Numbered from the stretch's first letter, positions 15,861-23,457 are shown. The stretch: DNA of 27,053 nt from Oscillospiraceae bacterium (GCA_004556975.1 SFFD01000017.1:1-27053), one strand, 5' to 3'. Translations and numbers: made by a program. Notes: generated by a model not told the origin, from the sequence alone.

Positions 15861-16144
15861 AATTAATTCCCTTTCTTTTTTTTATTTCATCGATCGACTT
15901 TTCGTTTACAAAATAACACTTTGAAATAAAAATTTCAATAATATTTCAGATATTTCACAAAAAACTGCATTTTTCATGTATAATTGACAAATATCAAAGA
16001 AATTATTCTTTATTTATTGTCATCTGGCTTTTATATTTTTAACAGTATATAAGTTTTCTGAAATTTATGAAATTATTTATTTACTTTTTTTCGGATATGT
16101 GCTAATATTATGTTATTATAAATTTTCCTTAAAAGGGGTAAACC
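15861..16144. promoter_or_regulatory. Divergent control region with TGAAAT half-sites
   Basis: A 284-base AT-rich region between the reductase (minus) and the LacI-family gene (plus). It contains a perfect inverted repeat TTGAAAT-AAAA-ATTTCAA at 15921-15938. It also has ATTTCA twice nine bases apart (15943, 15952) and TGAAAT twice nine bases apart (16059, 16068). These are plausible operator half-sites for the neighbouring regulator. An AT-rich sequence with GCTAATATTATG near 16100 may be the -10 region of the regulator gene. The inverted repeat overlaps a weak -35 (TTGAAA) for the reductase. Inference only. Confidence 0.4.
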
Positions 16145-17155
16145 ATGTCAATTACACAGAAAGAAATTGCAGAGTATGCAGGAGTTTCCTGCGCAACCGT
16201 TTCAAGAATTATGAATAATCCGGAGCTTGTCAAGCCCTATCTTGCCAATAAAGTATATAAAGCAATGCATGAGCTCGGCGTCGAGGTAAACGGCGCCTCA
16301 CTTTCTGAAGAAAAGCGCAACAGTGTCCTTGTGGTGGTTGATGATTTTATGTATTCACTGTTTGCTTCTCTGATTTCCGGAGTTTCGAAATCCCTTAATG
16401 AAAATCATCTTTCAATGGTGCTTTGCAACAGCGGCGGTAACATTGAAACGGAACGGGAATATATAACCATGGCCTGTCGCGAAGGTTATGTGGGAATAAT
16501 ATTTGTAACTGCCCTTGATACTCCCGAATACCGAAAGATGATGAACAATATTTCAATTCCCGTTGTTATGCTCAACCGTAAAATCGACGGGCTGAACTAT
16601 GATTCCGTCCAGCTTGCGCATTTTGACTGCGCGCAGACTGCCGTGCGCTATCTTTATAAAATGGGTCATAAGCGCATTGCTTTTCTTACAACGGAAACCG
16701 AATCCACAAATACAAGGGATGAAAAAATCGGCTTTATGAATGCCCTTTCCGAACTCGGCCTTTCTTTTGCAGAAGCCGAAAAAAGTATTTTTACCGAACC
16801 CAATACTTATTCAGGCGGTTCTGATTTTGCCAACCGCTTTGTTCACGAAGGGCTTGATTTTACCGCTCTTTATCTTTTGAGCAGCGAACAATGCACCGGT
16901 TTTGTTGCAAAATTTCAGCAGCTTGGAAAACAGATCCCCGCTGATTTAAGCCTTCTTGTGCTCAACCGCGTTCCAATCCTTCTCGGAAGCGGCATAAGCA
17001 TAACCACCCTTGATCAGCCGTCAAAAGAGATGGGTATGAAAGCGGTGGAGCTTTTGCTCAAACGCTCCATTAACCCAAAAGCCGACCATACGAATGTTCA
17101 ATTCAGCGCAAGCCTTGAAAAAGGCAGCAGCATAAAAAATCTTTCTGACCGGTAA
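16145..17155 (+). CDS. LacI-family transcriptional regulator
   Basis: 336 residues. The N-terminal helix-turn-helix is clear (TQKEIAEYAGVSCATVSRIM, residues 4-23), followed by a periplasmic-binding-protein-like effector domain from about residue 60 (SVLVVVDDFMYSLFASLISG) to the end. The hinge is unusual: the normal Y-x-P-N-x-A sequence is replaced by VEVNGASLSEEKRN. AGGGG precedes the ATG. It is divergent from the reductase/MFS/GntP cassette and is the natural candidate regulator of it, probably a repressor released by a sugar or sugar acid. It is followed by a strong terminator at 17203-17232. Confidence 0.9.
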   Translation: MSITQKEIAEYAGVSCATVSRIMNNPELVKPYLANKVYKAMHELGVEVNGASLSEEKRNSVLVVVDDFMYSLFASLISGVSKSLNENHLSMVLCNSGGNIETEREYITMACREGYVGIIFVTALDTPEYRKMMNNISIPVVMLNRKIDGLNYDSVQLAHFDCAQTAVRYLYKMGHKRIAFLTTETESTNTRDEKIGFMNALSELGLSFAEAEKSIFTEPNTYSGGSDFANRFVHEGLDFTALYLLSSEQCTGFVAKFQQLGKQIPADLSLLVLNRVPILLGSGISITTLDQPSKEMGMKAVELLLKRSINPKADHTNVQFSASLEKGSSIKNLSDR

Positions 17156-17202
17156 AAAACAGATTTTGTTCACAAACCGCCGAAAACCATACAAAAGCAG
17201 CG

Positions 17203-17232
17203 AATGCCCGTGCTCAAATGAGCACGGGCATT
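17203..17232 (+). terminator. Terminator of the LacI-family gene
   Basis: Perfect 13-bp stem (17203-17215 with 17220-17232, loop AAAT) with the core GTGCTCAAATGAGCAC found also at 8338-8373. Only a short T-tract (TTTCGTTTG) follows. Confidence 0.75.
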
Positions 17233-17319
17233 TCGTTTGACTGCATTGCGGCATAAAAAAATCCCCAAAGCAATGCTGCGGGTGGATAAGGAAGTATAAC
17301 GAACTTAATACATTCATGG

Positions 17320-17505
17320 CATTGCAGAGATAGAAACCAAGACATCAATCGAAAGGTTGGTGTCTTTTTCTATGTCTAAAAATCCGCACATTCGTATAAT
17401 ATGAATCCCTTTGCTACAATGTAGTCAAAGGAGGAAAGATTATGAATACTACATTTTATCTTGCACTTGATGACGGCGAACGCAGTATGATTATCCGTTC
17501 TCTCA
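17320..17505 (+). mobile_element. Scar of a clostridial mobile element
   Basis: This stretch holds a 12-bp stem with GAAA tetraloop and T-tract, then AAAGGAGG and the start of a small protein (MNTTFYLALDDGERSMIIRS) of a type I associate with conjugative elements of gut Firmicutes. That protein is cut at about residue 23, near 17505-17510, where the sequence changes to that of the minus-strand operon side. No recombinase, transfer gene or clear terminal repeat is present. The rest of the 17156-17619 gap holds a GCATTGC/GCAATGC inverted pair near 17243 and 17271 and nothing else I can support. Confidence 0.35.
17339..17370 (+). terminator. 12-bp hairpin with GAAA tetraloop and T-tract
   Basis: AAGACATCAATC (17339-17350) pairs along its whole length, with two G-U pairs, with GGTTGGTGTCTT (17355-17366) around GAAA, followed by TTTTC. 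It has the form of an intrinsic terminator or attenuator ahead of the truncated small gene at 17442. Confidence 0.7.
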
Positions 17506-17543
17506 ATAATTCATCTGAATCTCAAGGTCAAGGCCGTCATTAA
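17442..17543 (+). pseudogene. Truncated small mobile-element protein
   Basis: 33 codons from an ATG with an ideal AAAGGAGG site. The first ~23 residues (MNTTFYLALDDGERSMIIRS) resemble, from memory, ~55-60-residue proteins in clostridial conjugative elements whose sequence goes on to LRNKL and GRYTDAVDE. Here the frame instead runs into SSESQGQGRH and stops, reading antisense to the minus-strand sequence. The protein is probably not functional. The perfect ribosome site shows that it was once a real gene. Confidence 0.45.
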
Positions 17544-17601
17544 AATAAGGAATATAAGCCAGATCCCTTGCCGTGCTTTTTCCTCTGGGTTCGGATTTCA
17601 C
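17503..17601 (-). CDS. Short open frame downstream of mscS, possible gene fragment
   Basis: 32 residues from a GTG with AAGAGG upstream, starting 18 bases after the MscS stop and in the same frame: KSEPRGKSTARDLAYIPYFN and on to DGLDLEIQMNY, then TGA. The composition looks like real protein, not chance. Its stop codon falls exactly at the scar where the plus-strand mobile remnant begins. It may be the first part of a former tenth operon gene, cut by the insertion or deletion, or a small intact protein. Family not recognised. Confidence 0.35.
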   Translation of the reverse strand: MKSEPRGKSTARDLAYIPYFNDGLDLEIQMNY

Positions 17602-17619
17602 AAAATCGCCTCTTGAAAT

Positions 17620-18528
17620 TTATCCTTCGCAGGGAGTAGAAAGTTTTGCTTTTTCGCAGGAAATTCTGATTTCTCTCTGCATAATTCTTCTTGCGTTATA
17701 GATGTTTTCTTCAGAAACGTTTGCAACAACCATAAGTTCGATATGGGTTTCAAGGAGTTTGTCAACGCCTTTATAAACCGGCGCTTCCTTAAAGATTTCC
17801 GGATATTCGGAAGGAAGTTCAGAAAGCGCTTCTTTAACGGCGTTTTCTGCTTCAACAAGGGAATCCTCATAGCTTACCGGAACGTTTACCACCGCAACGG
17901 AAGTTACATCGGAAAGGTTTACAAGGGAGCCAATTTCGCTGTTGTTGATGATTCTGATGTTGCCGCCAAGGTCGATTATGCTTATGGTGCGAAGACCGAC
18001 GGATTTTACTTCTCCGCGGAAACCGTCAATAGTGATAATATCTCCGACTGCAATTTCGCCTTCAAGAATGATGAAAAGTCCTGTGATAACGTCTTCTATA
18101 AGGCTCTGTGCGCCGAAGCCGACGATTATTGCAAGAACGCCTGCGGAAACAAAGATTGCGGCAGTATCAACTCCAAGGCAGCTGAGAGCAACAATTGCTC
18201 CGCAGATATAAATTATGTAATAAAGAAGTTTTTCAAGAAGCTGGCGAAGAGTTTCGCTTCTGTGTTTTTTGAACTTAAGGCTTCCGATAGCGAATTTTAC
18301 AAGGTTTGCCACCGCAAAAGTGATTACAAGCGAAAGAATTGCCGCGCCGATTTCTGCAAAGGTTATTCCTGCAAGGGCATTTTCTGCAAAATGCTCATCT
18401 GTAAAAGCGTTGATTCCGGTTTTTATGTTTTCCGGAAGAAATCCCTGGAGCGAAGGGCTGAAAACCACGACCGCAACGGCAATAAGAAGAATCGAGATGA
18501 TTATTTTTCCAATATTTTTCTTTTCCAT
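17620..18528 (-). CDS. mscS: MscS-family mechanosensitive channel
   Basis: 302 residues from the ATG at 18528 (AGAGG upstream; a TTG six codons earlier is less likely). Membrane helices lie at about 5-24, 55-82 and 100-145. The last one leads into the pore-lining helix and MscS signature GVLAIIVGFGAQSLIEDVIT, followed by the beta domain (GEIAVGDIITIDGFRGEV) and a C-terminal alpha/beta domain. E. coli MscS is 286 residues with the same layout. It opens on membrane tension to release solutes in osmotic downshock. It is the last intact gene of the nine-gene minus-strand run, 26 bases after the Cys-repeat protein gene. Confidence 0.92.
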   Translation of the reverse strand: MEKKNIGKIIISILLIAVAVVVFSPSLQGFLPENIKTGINAFTDEHFAENALAGITFAEIGAAILSLVITFAVANLVKFAIGSLKFKKHRSETLRQLLEKLLYYIIYICGAIVALSCLGVDTAAIFVSAGVLAIIVGFGAQSLIEDVITGLFIILEGEIAVGDIITIDGFRGEVKSVGLRTISIIDLGGNIRIINNSEIGSLVNLSDVTSVAVVNVPVSYEDSLVEAENAVKEALSELPSEYPEIFKEAPVYKGVDKLLETHIELMVVANVSEENIYNARRIMQREIRISCEKAKLSTPCEG

Positions 18529-18554
18529 TTTACATCCTCTTTTCAAAAGTTATA

Positions 18555-20003
18555 TTAAGGCCGTTCCATTCCGCAATAACTGCAGTAATAATAATCCATT
18601 CCTTCAGCAGGTCCCGTGCCAAGAACCCAGTTATGTGCATCGGGGTCAACAGGAAGCTGCTGCGCTTCCTGAATAATTTCTTGACATTCAGAACAATAAA
18701 TCATATCGCTGTAACCGGGTTCGCAACAGGTTGGAGCTTGTCCGGGTTCAACAATTTGGGTGTGCGGTGCAAGGGGAAGTTCTTTTGCCTCGGTAAGCTG
18801 CTGCTGGCATTTTCTGCAGTAACTGCTGTCACTGAGCCCGGGCCTTACGCAGGAAGAAGCATATCCCTGAACAATCACCGGGTCATGAGCATAAGGTATA
18901 ACGCTTTGTGCAACAATTGTCGCTCCGCAAACGGAACAATGGCTTCCTTCGGTAAGTCCGGTAGTGGTGCATGTTGCCTCAACAGCCGGATCCGTGACTT
19001 CCGTATGCGGGACACTTACAGATTCCTGTGCAACAATTGTTGCTCCGCAAACAGAACAATGGCTTCCTTCGGTAAGTCCCGGATTTGAACATGTTCCCGG
19101 AACAGCACTGTCGGTGACTATATTGTGTTCAGTCGTCGGTATTTCTTCCTGTTTTACTATAACTACACCGCAAACGGAACAATGGCTACCTTCAGTAAGG
19201 CCTTTTTCTTTACAGTTTGCTTCAACGGCCGGATCTTTTACTTCGGTATGGGAAGCTGTTATTTCCTCTTCAAAAACAAGCGTTCCACAGGCGACACATT
19301 CCTTATGGCGGTGTCCGGGAACGGTACATGTTGGTTCAAAATCTATTATCCAATCCCCGGCAAGATGTTTTCCGGCCGCAATTATTCTTGTTTCAAGAAC
19401 AGATTCACAGTTTTTGCAAAGATGGATTTCCGTTCCGTCATCCTTGCATGTTGCCGGAACCGAAACTATCCATCCACCGGGAACATGTTCAAGAACAGGG
19501 ATTGTCTCCGTCTTGAGTTTTTCTCCGCAATCGGAGCAAACCAACATTTTTTCTCCTTCCGCAAGACATGTGGCACAGATAACGGTTTCCCATTCGTCCG
19601 CTTCTTTATGGATATGAGTTTCCTGACCTATTTCATTTTGTATAAACAGATCTCCGAAAGCTTCCGGTGCTCCGGTTATAACAACAGCACTTGCCGTTGC
19701 AACAATGGCGCCCATCTTCAAAGCTTCGGCCGCTTTTGTGATCAGAGAAACCCTTTCTCTGCTTCTTTCAGAAGAAGTAAAAGCCTCTTCGTCCTCATCA
19801 TCGGAATCCTCTTCTTCTTTTTCCTTAAGTCCGCTGCAGAATTCTTTGTTATATTCGTCAGAATGAAAAAATCTTTCGTCAAATTCCTTAGTTTCTTCAA
19901 GGAAAGAAAATTCTTCGTTTCCAACAAATTCGTCGGAAGTTTCTGTGTGCTCATTTTCAAAGCCATCGGTTCTGAATTCGTCTTCATAGGCCATTTTTAT
20001 CAT
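18555..20003 (-). CDS. Membrane protein with tandem Cys-rich repeats
   Basis: About 482 residues from the ATG at 20003 (AAGG six bases upstream); an ATG at 19994 is also possible. Residues 1-~90 are very acidic (LKEKEEEDSDDEDEEAF). One hydrophobic segment (~96-112, GAIVATASAVVITGA) is followed by about eight units of 38-42 residues with the pattern C-x4-G-x5-C-x2-C, for example CTTTGLTEGSHCSVCG. Three units are nearly identical (LTEGSHCSVCGxxIV). With an N-terminus inside, the repeats would lie outside the membrane; this topology is inferred. Similar repeats occur in Firmicute surface proteins. The cysteines may bind zinc or form disulfides. Between XpaC and MscS in the run. Function unknown. 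Confidence 0.75.
   Translation of the reverse strand: MIKMAYEDEFRTDGFENEHTETSDEFVGNEEFSFLEETKEFDERFFHSDEYNKEFCSGLKEKEEEDSDDEDEEAFTSSERSRERVSLITKAAEALKMGAIVATASAVVITGAPEAFGDLFIQNEIGQETHIHKEADEWETVICATCLAEGEKMLVCSDCGEKLKTETIPVLEHVPGGWIVSVPATCKDDGTEIHLCKNCESVLETRIIAAGKHLAGDWIIDFEPTCTVPGHRHKECVACGTLVFEEEITASHTEVKDPAVEANCKEKGLTEGSHCSVCGVVIVKQEEIPTTEHNIVTDSAVPGTCSNPGLTEGSHCSVCGATIVAQESVSVPHTEVTDPAVEATCTTTGLTEGSHCSVCGATIVAQSVIPYAHDPVIVQGYASSCVRPGLSDSSYCRKCQQQLTEAKELPLAPHTQIVEPGQAPTCCEPGYSDMIYCSECQEIIQEAQQLPVDPDAHNWVLGTGPAEGMDYYYCSYCGMERP
18908..19205 (-). repeat. Tandem ~120-bp coding repeats
   Basis: Segments at 18908-18959 and 19028-19079 differ at only a few positions, and 19149-19200 is a more diverged third copy; the period is 120-123 bases (40-41 codons). 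They encode LTEGSHCSVCG units of the Cys-repeat protein. The near-identity of two copies at DNA level points to recent duplication or gene conversion. Confidence 0.8.
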
Positions 20004-20046
20004 CACCAACCTTTATAACGGTGCTCACGTTGCAAAAGACGCGTGC

Positions 20047-20715
20047 TCAAAATTCAAGGTCTATGGAATTATCTTTATCTTTTTCAAAATCCTCTTCAGA
20101 AAGCAAGCCGTCACGCTTGCAAGCAATGGTCATTGCCTCAATTTCTACGGTAAGATCGAGCATATCTCCGCTAAAAAGGCTTTTGTATTGCTTTTCAAAA
20201 GCAATTTTCATATCATCAAGGTGCTCAAGAACTTTTTGCACCATATCTTCGGAAGCCACTTCGTTTCTTTCAATCCGTTCATATTTTTCGATGATAGAAC
20301 CGAAGGTCGGAAGATAATAGGTAAAAAACTGGCGGTTTTTCTGCACAAGTTCCGGCTTTTGACGAAGAACCCCAAGAATTTTATCAGCGCCGGAACAAAC
20401 CTTTATTCCGCTGTTTTTAACCGCAGTGTTTTTGATGCTCATAACATTTCTGCGGATGCTCATAACTTTATTTCTTCCGTCGGAAATAATTCTGTTTGCC
20501 TTTGATTTTGCGGTTTCTTCCTCGCCGGGTTTCGGTTTTCTGAATGCAAAATATATAACCGCTCCGATGAGCACCAGAATAAGCGCAATTATTATTCCGA
20601 TTATCCATAGCAAAACCGTAAAAAGCGACGGAAAGAATATTTTTGCGGCTATGAGCACGCCTATGCAAACCGCTATTGCCAATATTCCAACTGCGCCGGT
20701 GGATTTTTCGTCCAA
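20047..20715 (-). CDS. xpaC: XpaC-like protein
   Basis: 222 residues from a TTG start (AAGGTGAG upstream; no ATG nearby). Two adjacent hydrophobic segments (residues ~8-30 and 33-57) form an N-terminal membrane hairpin, followed by a basic and then helical cytoplasmic domain (RQKPELVQKNRQFFTYYLPT is typical of the XpaC family, also annotated as 5-bromo-4-chloroindolyl phosphate hydrolysis protein). In Bacillus subtilis xpaC lies next to the telA homologue yaaN, and here telA lies 32 bases upstream, which supports the call. Enzymatic activity is doubtful; a membrane partner of TelA is the likelier role. Confidence 0.82.
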   Translation of the reverse strand: MDEKSTGAVGILAIAVCIGVLIAAKIFFPSLFTVLLWIIGIIIALILVLIGAVIYFAFRKPKPGEEETAKSKANRIISDGRNKVMSIRRNVMSIKNTAVKNSGIKVCSGADKILGVLRQKPELVQKNRQFFTYYLPTFGSIIEKYERIERNEVASEDMVQKVLEHLDDMKIAFEKQYKSLFSGDMLDLTVEIEAMTIACKRDGLLSEEDFEKDKDNSIDLEF

Positions 20716-20747
20716 AAGCTCACCTTCTTTCTGTTTTCGGTTGCTTT

Positions 20748-21896
20748 TTATTTTCTTATATCAAGAAGTTTTGTCTTGAGTTCGTTTTCAATCATTATCA
20801 TTTCATTTTCGGCCGCAAGGCGTTTTGCTCTGCCTTCATCCGCAATGCGGAGCACTTCATCAAGGGTGGAAATCAGCTGTTCATTGGTATAGCGAACGGT
20901 TTCGATATCCACTATGCTTCTTTCGCTTTCCTCTGCAATGGCAACGGTGCCGGTTTTAAGAGCTTCCGCATTCTTCTTGAGGATTTCGTTGGTAAGGTCA
21001 GAAACTTCTCGCTGGGCTTCAACTGCAGCTTTGGAATGCGCAAGACCGAGTGCGAGCACCATCTGGTTTTTCCAAAGAGGAATGGTGTTGTTGATTGTGG
21101 ACTGGATTTTTTCCGCCATAAGCGTATCGCCGTTTTGGATAAGGCGGATCTGGGGCGCCATCTGGATACTGATGGTTCTTGTCATTTCAAGATCATGGAG
21201 TTTTTTCTCGAATCTGTCGCAGAGATTTGCAAAATCGTTTGCGGCCTGGGCATCTTCCGCAAGGCCGGAAGTTTTCGCCTTTTCTTCAAGTTCGATAAGA
21301 GTGGTTGCTCTTTCCTGCTCAAGTTTCTTTTTGCCCGCAAGGATATACATGGTCAGTTCCTTGAAATAGGAAAGGTTGTTTTCATACATCTTATCGAGCA
21401 TCACGATATCGGTAAGAAGCTGATTTTGGTGGTCTTCAAGAACGCCGGTGATGCGGTCAACGTTAACTTCGGCTTTATCATATTTTGTTTTCAGCTTTGC
21501 GATTCCGCTTCCGGCTTTTTTGAAAATACTGAAAAATCCTTTTTTCTCTTCAGGCTCAATATTGAAGCCTTTAAGTTCCGCAACGAGATCGGTTATCATA
21601 TTGCCAACTTCGCCAAGGTCTTTTGTGCGGACACCTTCGAGGGCGTTATCGGAAAAATCCGCGATTTTCTTCTGCGCGGCGCTTCCGTACTGGAGAACAA
21701 TGCCGGAATCGTTAAGGTCGATTTTTTCGGAAAAATCATCAACCATTTTCTGTTCCGCTTCTGTAAGTTTTGTGTTTTCAAGATAGTGAGCGGTAATATC
21801 TTTCTGCTCGGGAATTTCGACAATTTCCGTTGTGGGTTCGACGGTAAGTTCCGGAACACCAAGCTCAAGAGTGATAGTTTCTTTGTTTTCAGGCAT
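20748..21896 (-). CDS. telA: TelA-family toxic anion resistance protein
   Basis: 382 residues, a usual length. The sequence is almost entirely helical and highly charged, with the family's features: KKGFFSIFKKAG near 140, NVDRITGVLEDHQNQLLTDI, MYENNLSYFKELTMYILAGK, and IPLWKNQMVLALGL near 305. No signal peptide or membrane segment, so cytoplasmic. TelA proteins were named for tellurite resistance and are linked to tolerance of cell-envelope antimicrobials in Firmicutes; the mechanism is not settled. AGGAGG precedes the ATG. It is the first gene after a hairpin at 21979-22015 and is coupled to xpaC. Confidence 0.92.
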   Translation of the reverse strand: MPENKETITLELGVPELTVEPTTEIVEIPEQKDITAHYLENTKLTEAEQKMVDDFSEKIDLNDSGIVLQYGSAAQKKIADFSDNALEGVRTKDLGEVGNMITDLVAELKGFNIEPEEKKGFFSIFKKAGSGIAKLKTKYDKAEVNVDRITGVLEDHQNQLLTDIVMLDKMYENNLSYFKELTMYILAGKKKLEQERATTLIELEEKAKTSGLAEDAQAANDFANLCDRFEKKLHDLEMTRTISIQMAPQIRLIQNGDTLMAEKIQSTINNTIPLWKNQMVLALGLAHSKAAVEAQREVSDLTNEILKKNAEALKTGTVAIAEESERSIVDIETVRYTNEQLISTLDEVLRIADEGRAKRLAAENEMIMIENELKTKLLDIRK

Positions 21897-21978
21897 TATG
21901 TTTTCTCCTCCTAAGTTTTTATTTTATATAAATCCTTCCGAAAGAAGGAATCGTTTTCAAATTCAAGTTATTATTTTG

Positions 21979-22015
21979 AAGAAAGCGGCGGGCGGTTAAA
22001 GCCCACCGCTTTCTT
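21979..22015 (-). terminator. Intra-operon hairpin, possible attenuator
   Basis: A 15-bp stem with one mismatch (21979-21993 with 22001-22015, loop GGTTAAA) between the DUF4428-type gene and telA. On the minus strand it is followed by C then AAAATAATAA, so it lacks a proper T-run. It could partly terminate or protect the upstream mRNA. Confidence 0.5.
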
Positions 22016-22043
22016 AATTATCTTTCTCCTTTAGCCGATTAAA

Positions 22044-22808
22044 TTATGCATTTACTGCTCCGCCGCAATATTCGCAGCATCCGCTTGCATCAGGAGTTGT
22101 GGTTGCGCCGCAATACGGGCAAGTAACTGCAGCTTTGGGTGCTGCAGCTGCAGCAACTTCGTCACGAATCTGCTGGCGTGCGTTGAGAAGAGCTTCTTTG
22201 ATTTCTTCTCCCATAGCTTTATATTCTCTGTATTCAATGTTGTTTTCCGGTCTCGGGGGAACGCTGCCTCTGGTTTCTATTTCAACAGAGCTTCCGTTAA
22301 GCTGGAATCTCATCTCATCAAAATAAGGATTGCGTACGTTGATGATTACGTTGAAATCATAATAATAGGTATAATGAGCAGGAACGTAGCTTACCTCGTT
22401 TCCTTCTTCATCTTTACGTTTTTCTTCGCGTCTGTCCTCATCAATATCAATGGTGCATCCGGTTACGTCGGAAAAATCAAGAACGTCCGGGTTTGCTTCA
22501 GCGAGGTTTCTTGCGGAAGTTACCATAAATTTACGGTTATCCTCGTCAAGAAGAATTTTTTTGCTGCTTCCAAAAGTGCGGGTGGTTCTGAAAGCGGCAA
22601 CTTTTTCCTTGTTCGCTTCGCGGTAATCAAGCTGCTGCTGAATTTCCGCAACGGTGGATTGTCTTCTTTCGGTAAACCAAGGAGAAAGTTTTTTCTGGCA
22701 ATCGCCGCACATTACGCCGTCTTCAAGTTTTTTCTTTCCGAAAACGCCAAGTTCCTTTCCGCAGAAAGCGCAGTTTTCTTTTTCAAAAAGTTTTCCAAAA
22801 AGTCCCAT
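22044..22808 (-). CDS. DUF4428-type zinc-ribbon protein
   Basis: 254 residues. The N-terminus has a zinc-ribbon of the DUF4428 type (CAFCGKELGVFG ... VMCGDC; cysteines 13, 16, 34 and 37). The middle (~80-190) is a beta-rich domain with TYYYDFNVIINVRNPYFDEM. The C-terminus has another zinc ribbon (CPYCGATTTPDASGCCEYCG). No signal peptide, so cytoplasmic. It begins MGLFGKLFEKE, similar in style to the starts of the SPFH protein (MGLIKAALG) and the DUF6935-like protein (MGLFDALKQQ). AGGAGG precedes the ATG. Role unknown, but it is one of two zinc-ribbon proteins in this gene run. Confidence 0.75.
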   Translation of the reverse strand: MGLFGKLFEKENCAFCGKELGVFGKKKLEDGVMCGDCQKKLSPWFTERRQSTVAEIQQQLDYREANKEKVAAFRTTRTFGSSKKILLDEDNRKFMVTSARNLAEANPDVLDFSDVTGCTIDIDEDRREEKRKDEEGNEVSYVPAHYTYYYDFNVIINVRNPYFDEMRFQLNGSSVEIETRGSVPPRPENNIEYREYKAMGEEIKEALLNARQQIRDEVAAAAAPKAAVTCPYCGATTTPDASGCCEYCGGAVNA

Positions 22809-22834
22809 TATTCAAATCCTCCTAAAAATGATTT

Positions 22835-23398
22835 TTATTTTTCAAGTTCGGGAATCTTTCTTCCCGCCGGGTCTGCAAGTTCTTTAAGAAGCAAATAAAA
22901 TCTGTATCCGTTTGTTCCTTGGGGATTATAAAGATTTTCGGTGACGATTCCTTCTTCTGTCTGCCATTCAGCAGAAAGATTTGTGCTGTCGCCGCCGTCG
23001 AGAACAAAAGGTTCTTCAATAAACTTATTTTTAAGCTTTTCAAAAAAACCTTCTTTTTTCTTTACCGGTATAATTTCAGGATATACCGCAAGAAAAGTTT
23101 CTTCAATTTCCTTCCACTGTTCTTCGGAAATTTCCCCGGTTTTTTCAGTCATAACGTAGCCGAGCATAGTTTCGTCGTAAACCCATTCATCAACATTTTC
23201 CGGCCAGTATTCCGCAGCAAAGCTATGCGGCGTTATGTAAATATGAAATTCGTCGTTCGCAGCTGAACCGTTTGTTCTGTCATAATGGATTCCAACAAGA
23301 GTTCCCGGTGCTGTTTTCATATCTTCCTCACCTCCGCAGCCACAAAAAACAAAAGCAATCGTAAATACAAAAATAAATATTAAAAATATCTTTTTCAA
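22835..23398 (-). CDS. Lipoprotein of unknown function
   Basis: 187 residues from a TTG start; GGGAGG lies seven bases upstream and there is no ATG at the right place. The N-terminus MKKIFLIFIFVFTIAFVFCGC has the lipobox FVFCGC, so the mature protein is lipid-anchored outside the membrane. The rest is a small soluble domain with many aromatic and acidic residues (DEFHIYITPHSFAAEYWPEN). Family not recognised. It lies between the SPFH gene and the DUF4428-type gene, so it may be the outside component of an otherwise cytoplasmic and membrane system. Confidence 0.75.
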   Translation of the reverse strand: MKKIFLIFIFVFTIAFVFCGCGGEEDMKTAPGTLVGIHYDRTNGSAANDEFHIYITPHSFAAEYWPENVDEWVYDETMLGYVMTEKTGEISEEQWKEIEETFLAVYPEIIPVKKKEGFFEKLKNKFIEEPFVLDGGDSTNLSAEWQTEEGIVTENLYNPQGTNGYRFYLLLKELADPAGRKIPELEK

Positions 23399-23425
23399 AT
23401 TTTCGCCTCCCTTTTAATTTGGAGG

Positions 23426-23457
23426 TATCCTGCGCTTCATTTTTGAAGCGCAGGATA
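23426..23457 (-). other. Perfect 14-bp intercistronic hairpin
   Basis: TATCCTGCGCTTCA (23426-23439) pairs perfectly with 23444-23457 around TTTT. It follows the SPFH stop by 12 bases and precedes the TTG of the lipoprotein by about 28. There is no T-run after it on the minus strand, so an mRNA processing or stability element is likelier than a terminator. It may set the SPFH protein apart in abundance. Confidence 0.6.

Noticed and set aside
15984..15998. TTGACAAATATCAAA identical to 3818-3832
   Set aside because: Includes a -35 hexamer in AT-rich context; at 15984 there is no good -10 at 17 bases, so the match is probably chance or a worn promoter.
18900..19210. Regular repeats considered as a CRISPR array
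   Set aside because: Period is 120-123 bases, a multiple of three, and the repeats are inside a coding frame with diverged but in-frame spacers.
20676..21914. 412-codon plus-strand frame opposite telA
   Set aside because: It is antisense to a clear TelA gene; low-complexity Phe/Cys-rich translation and no ribosome site. Long antisense frames recur throughout this window because of codon bias.
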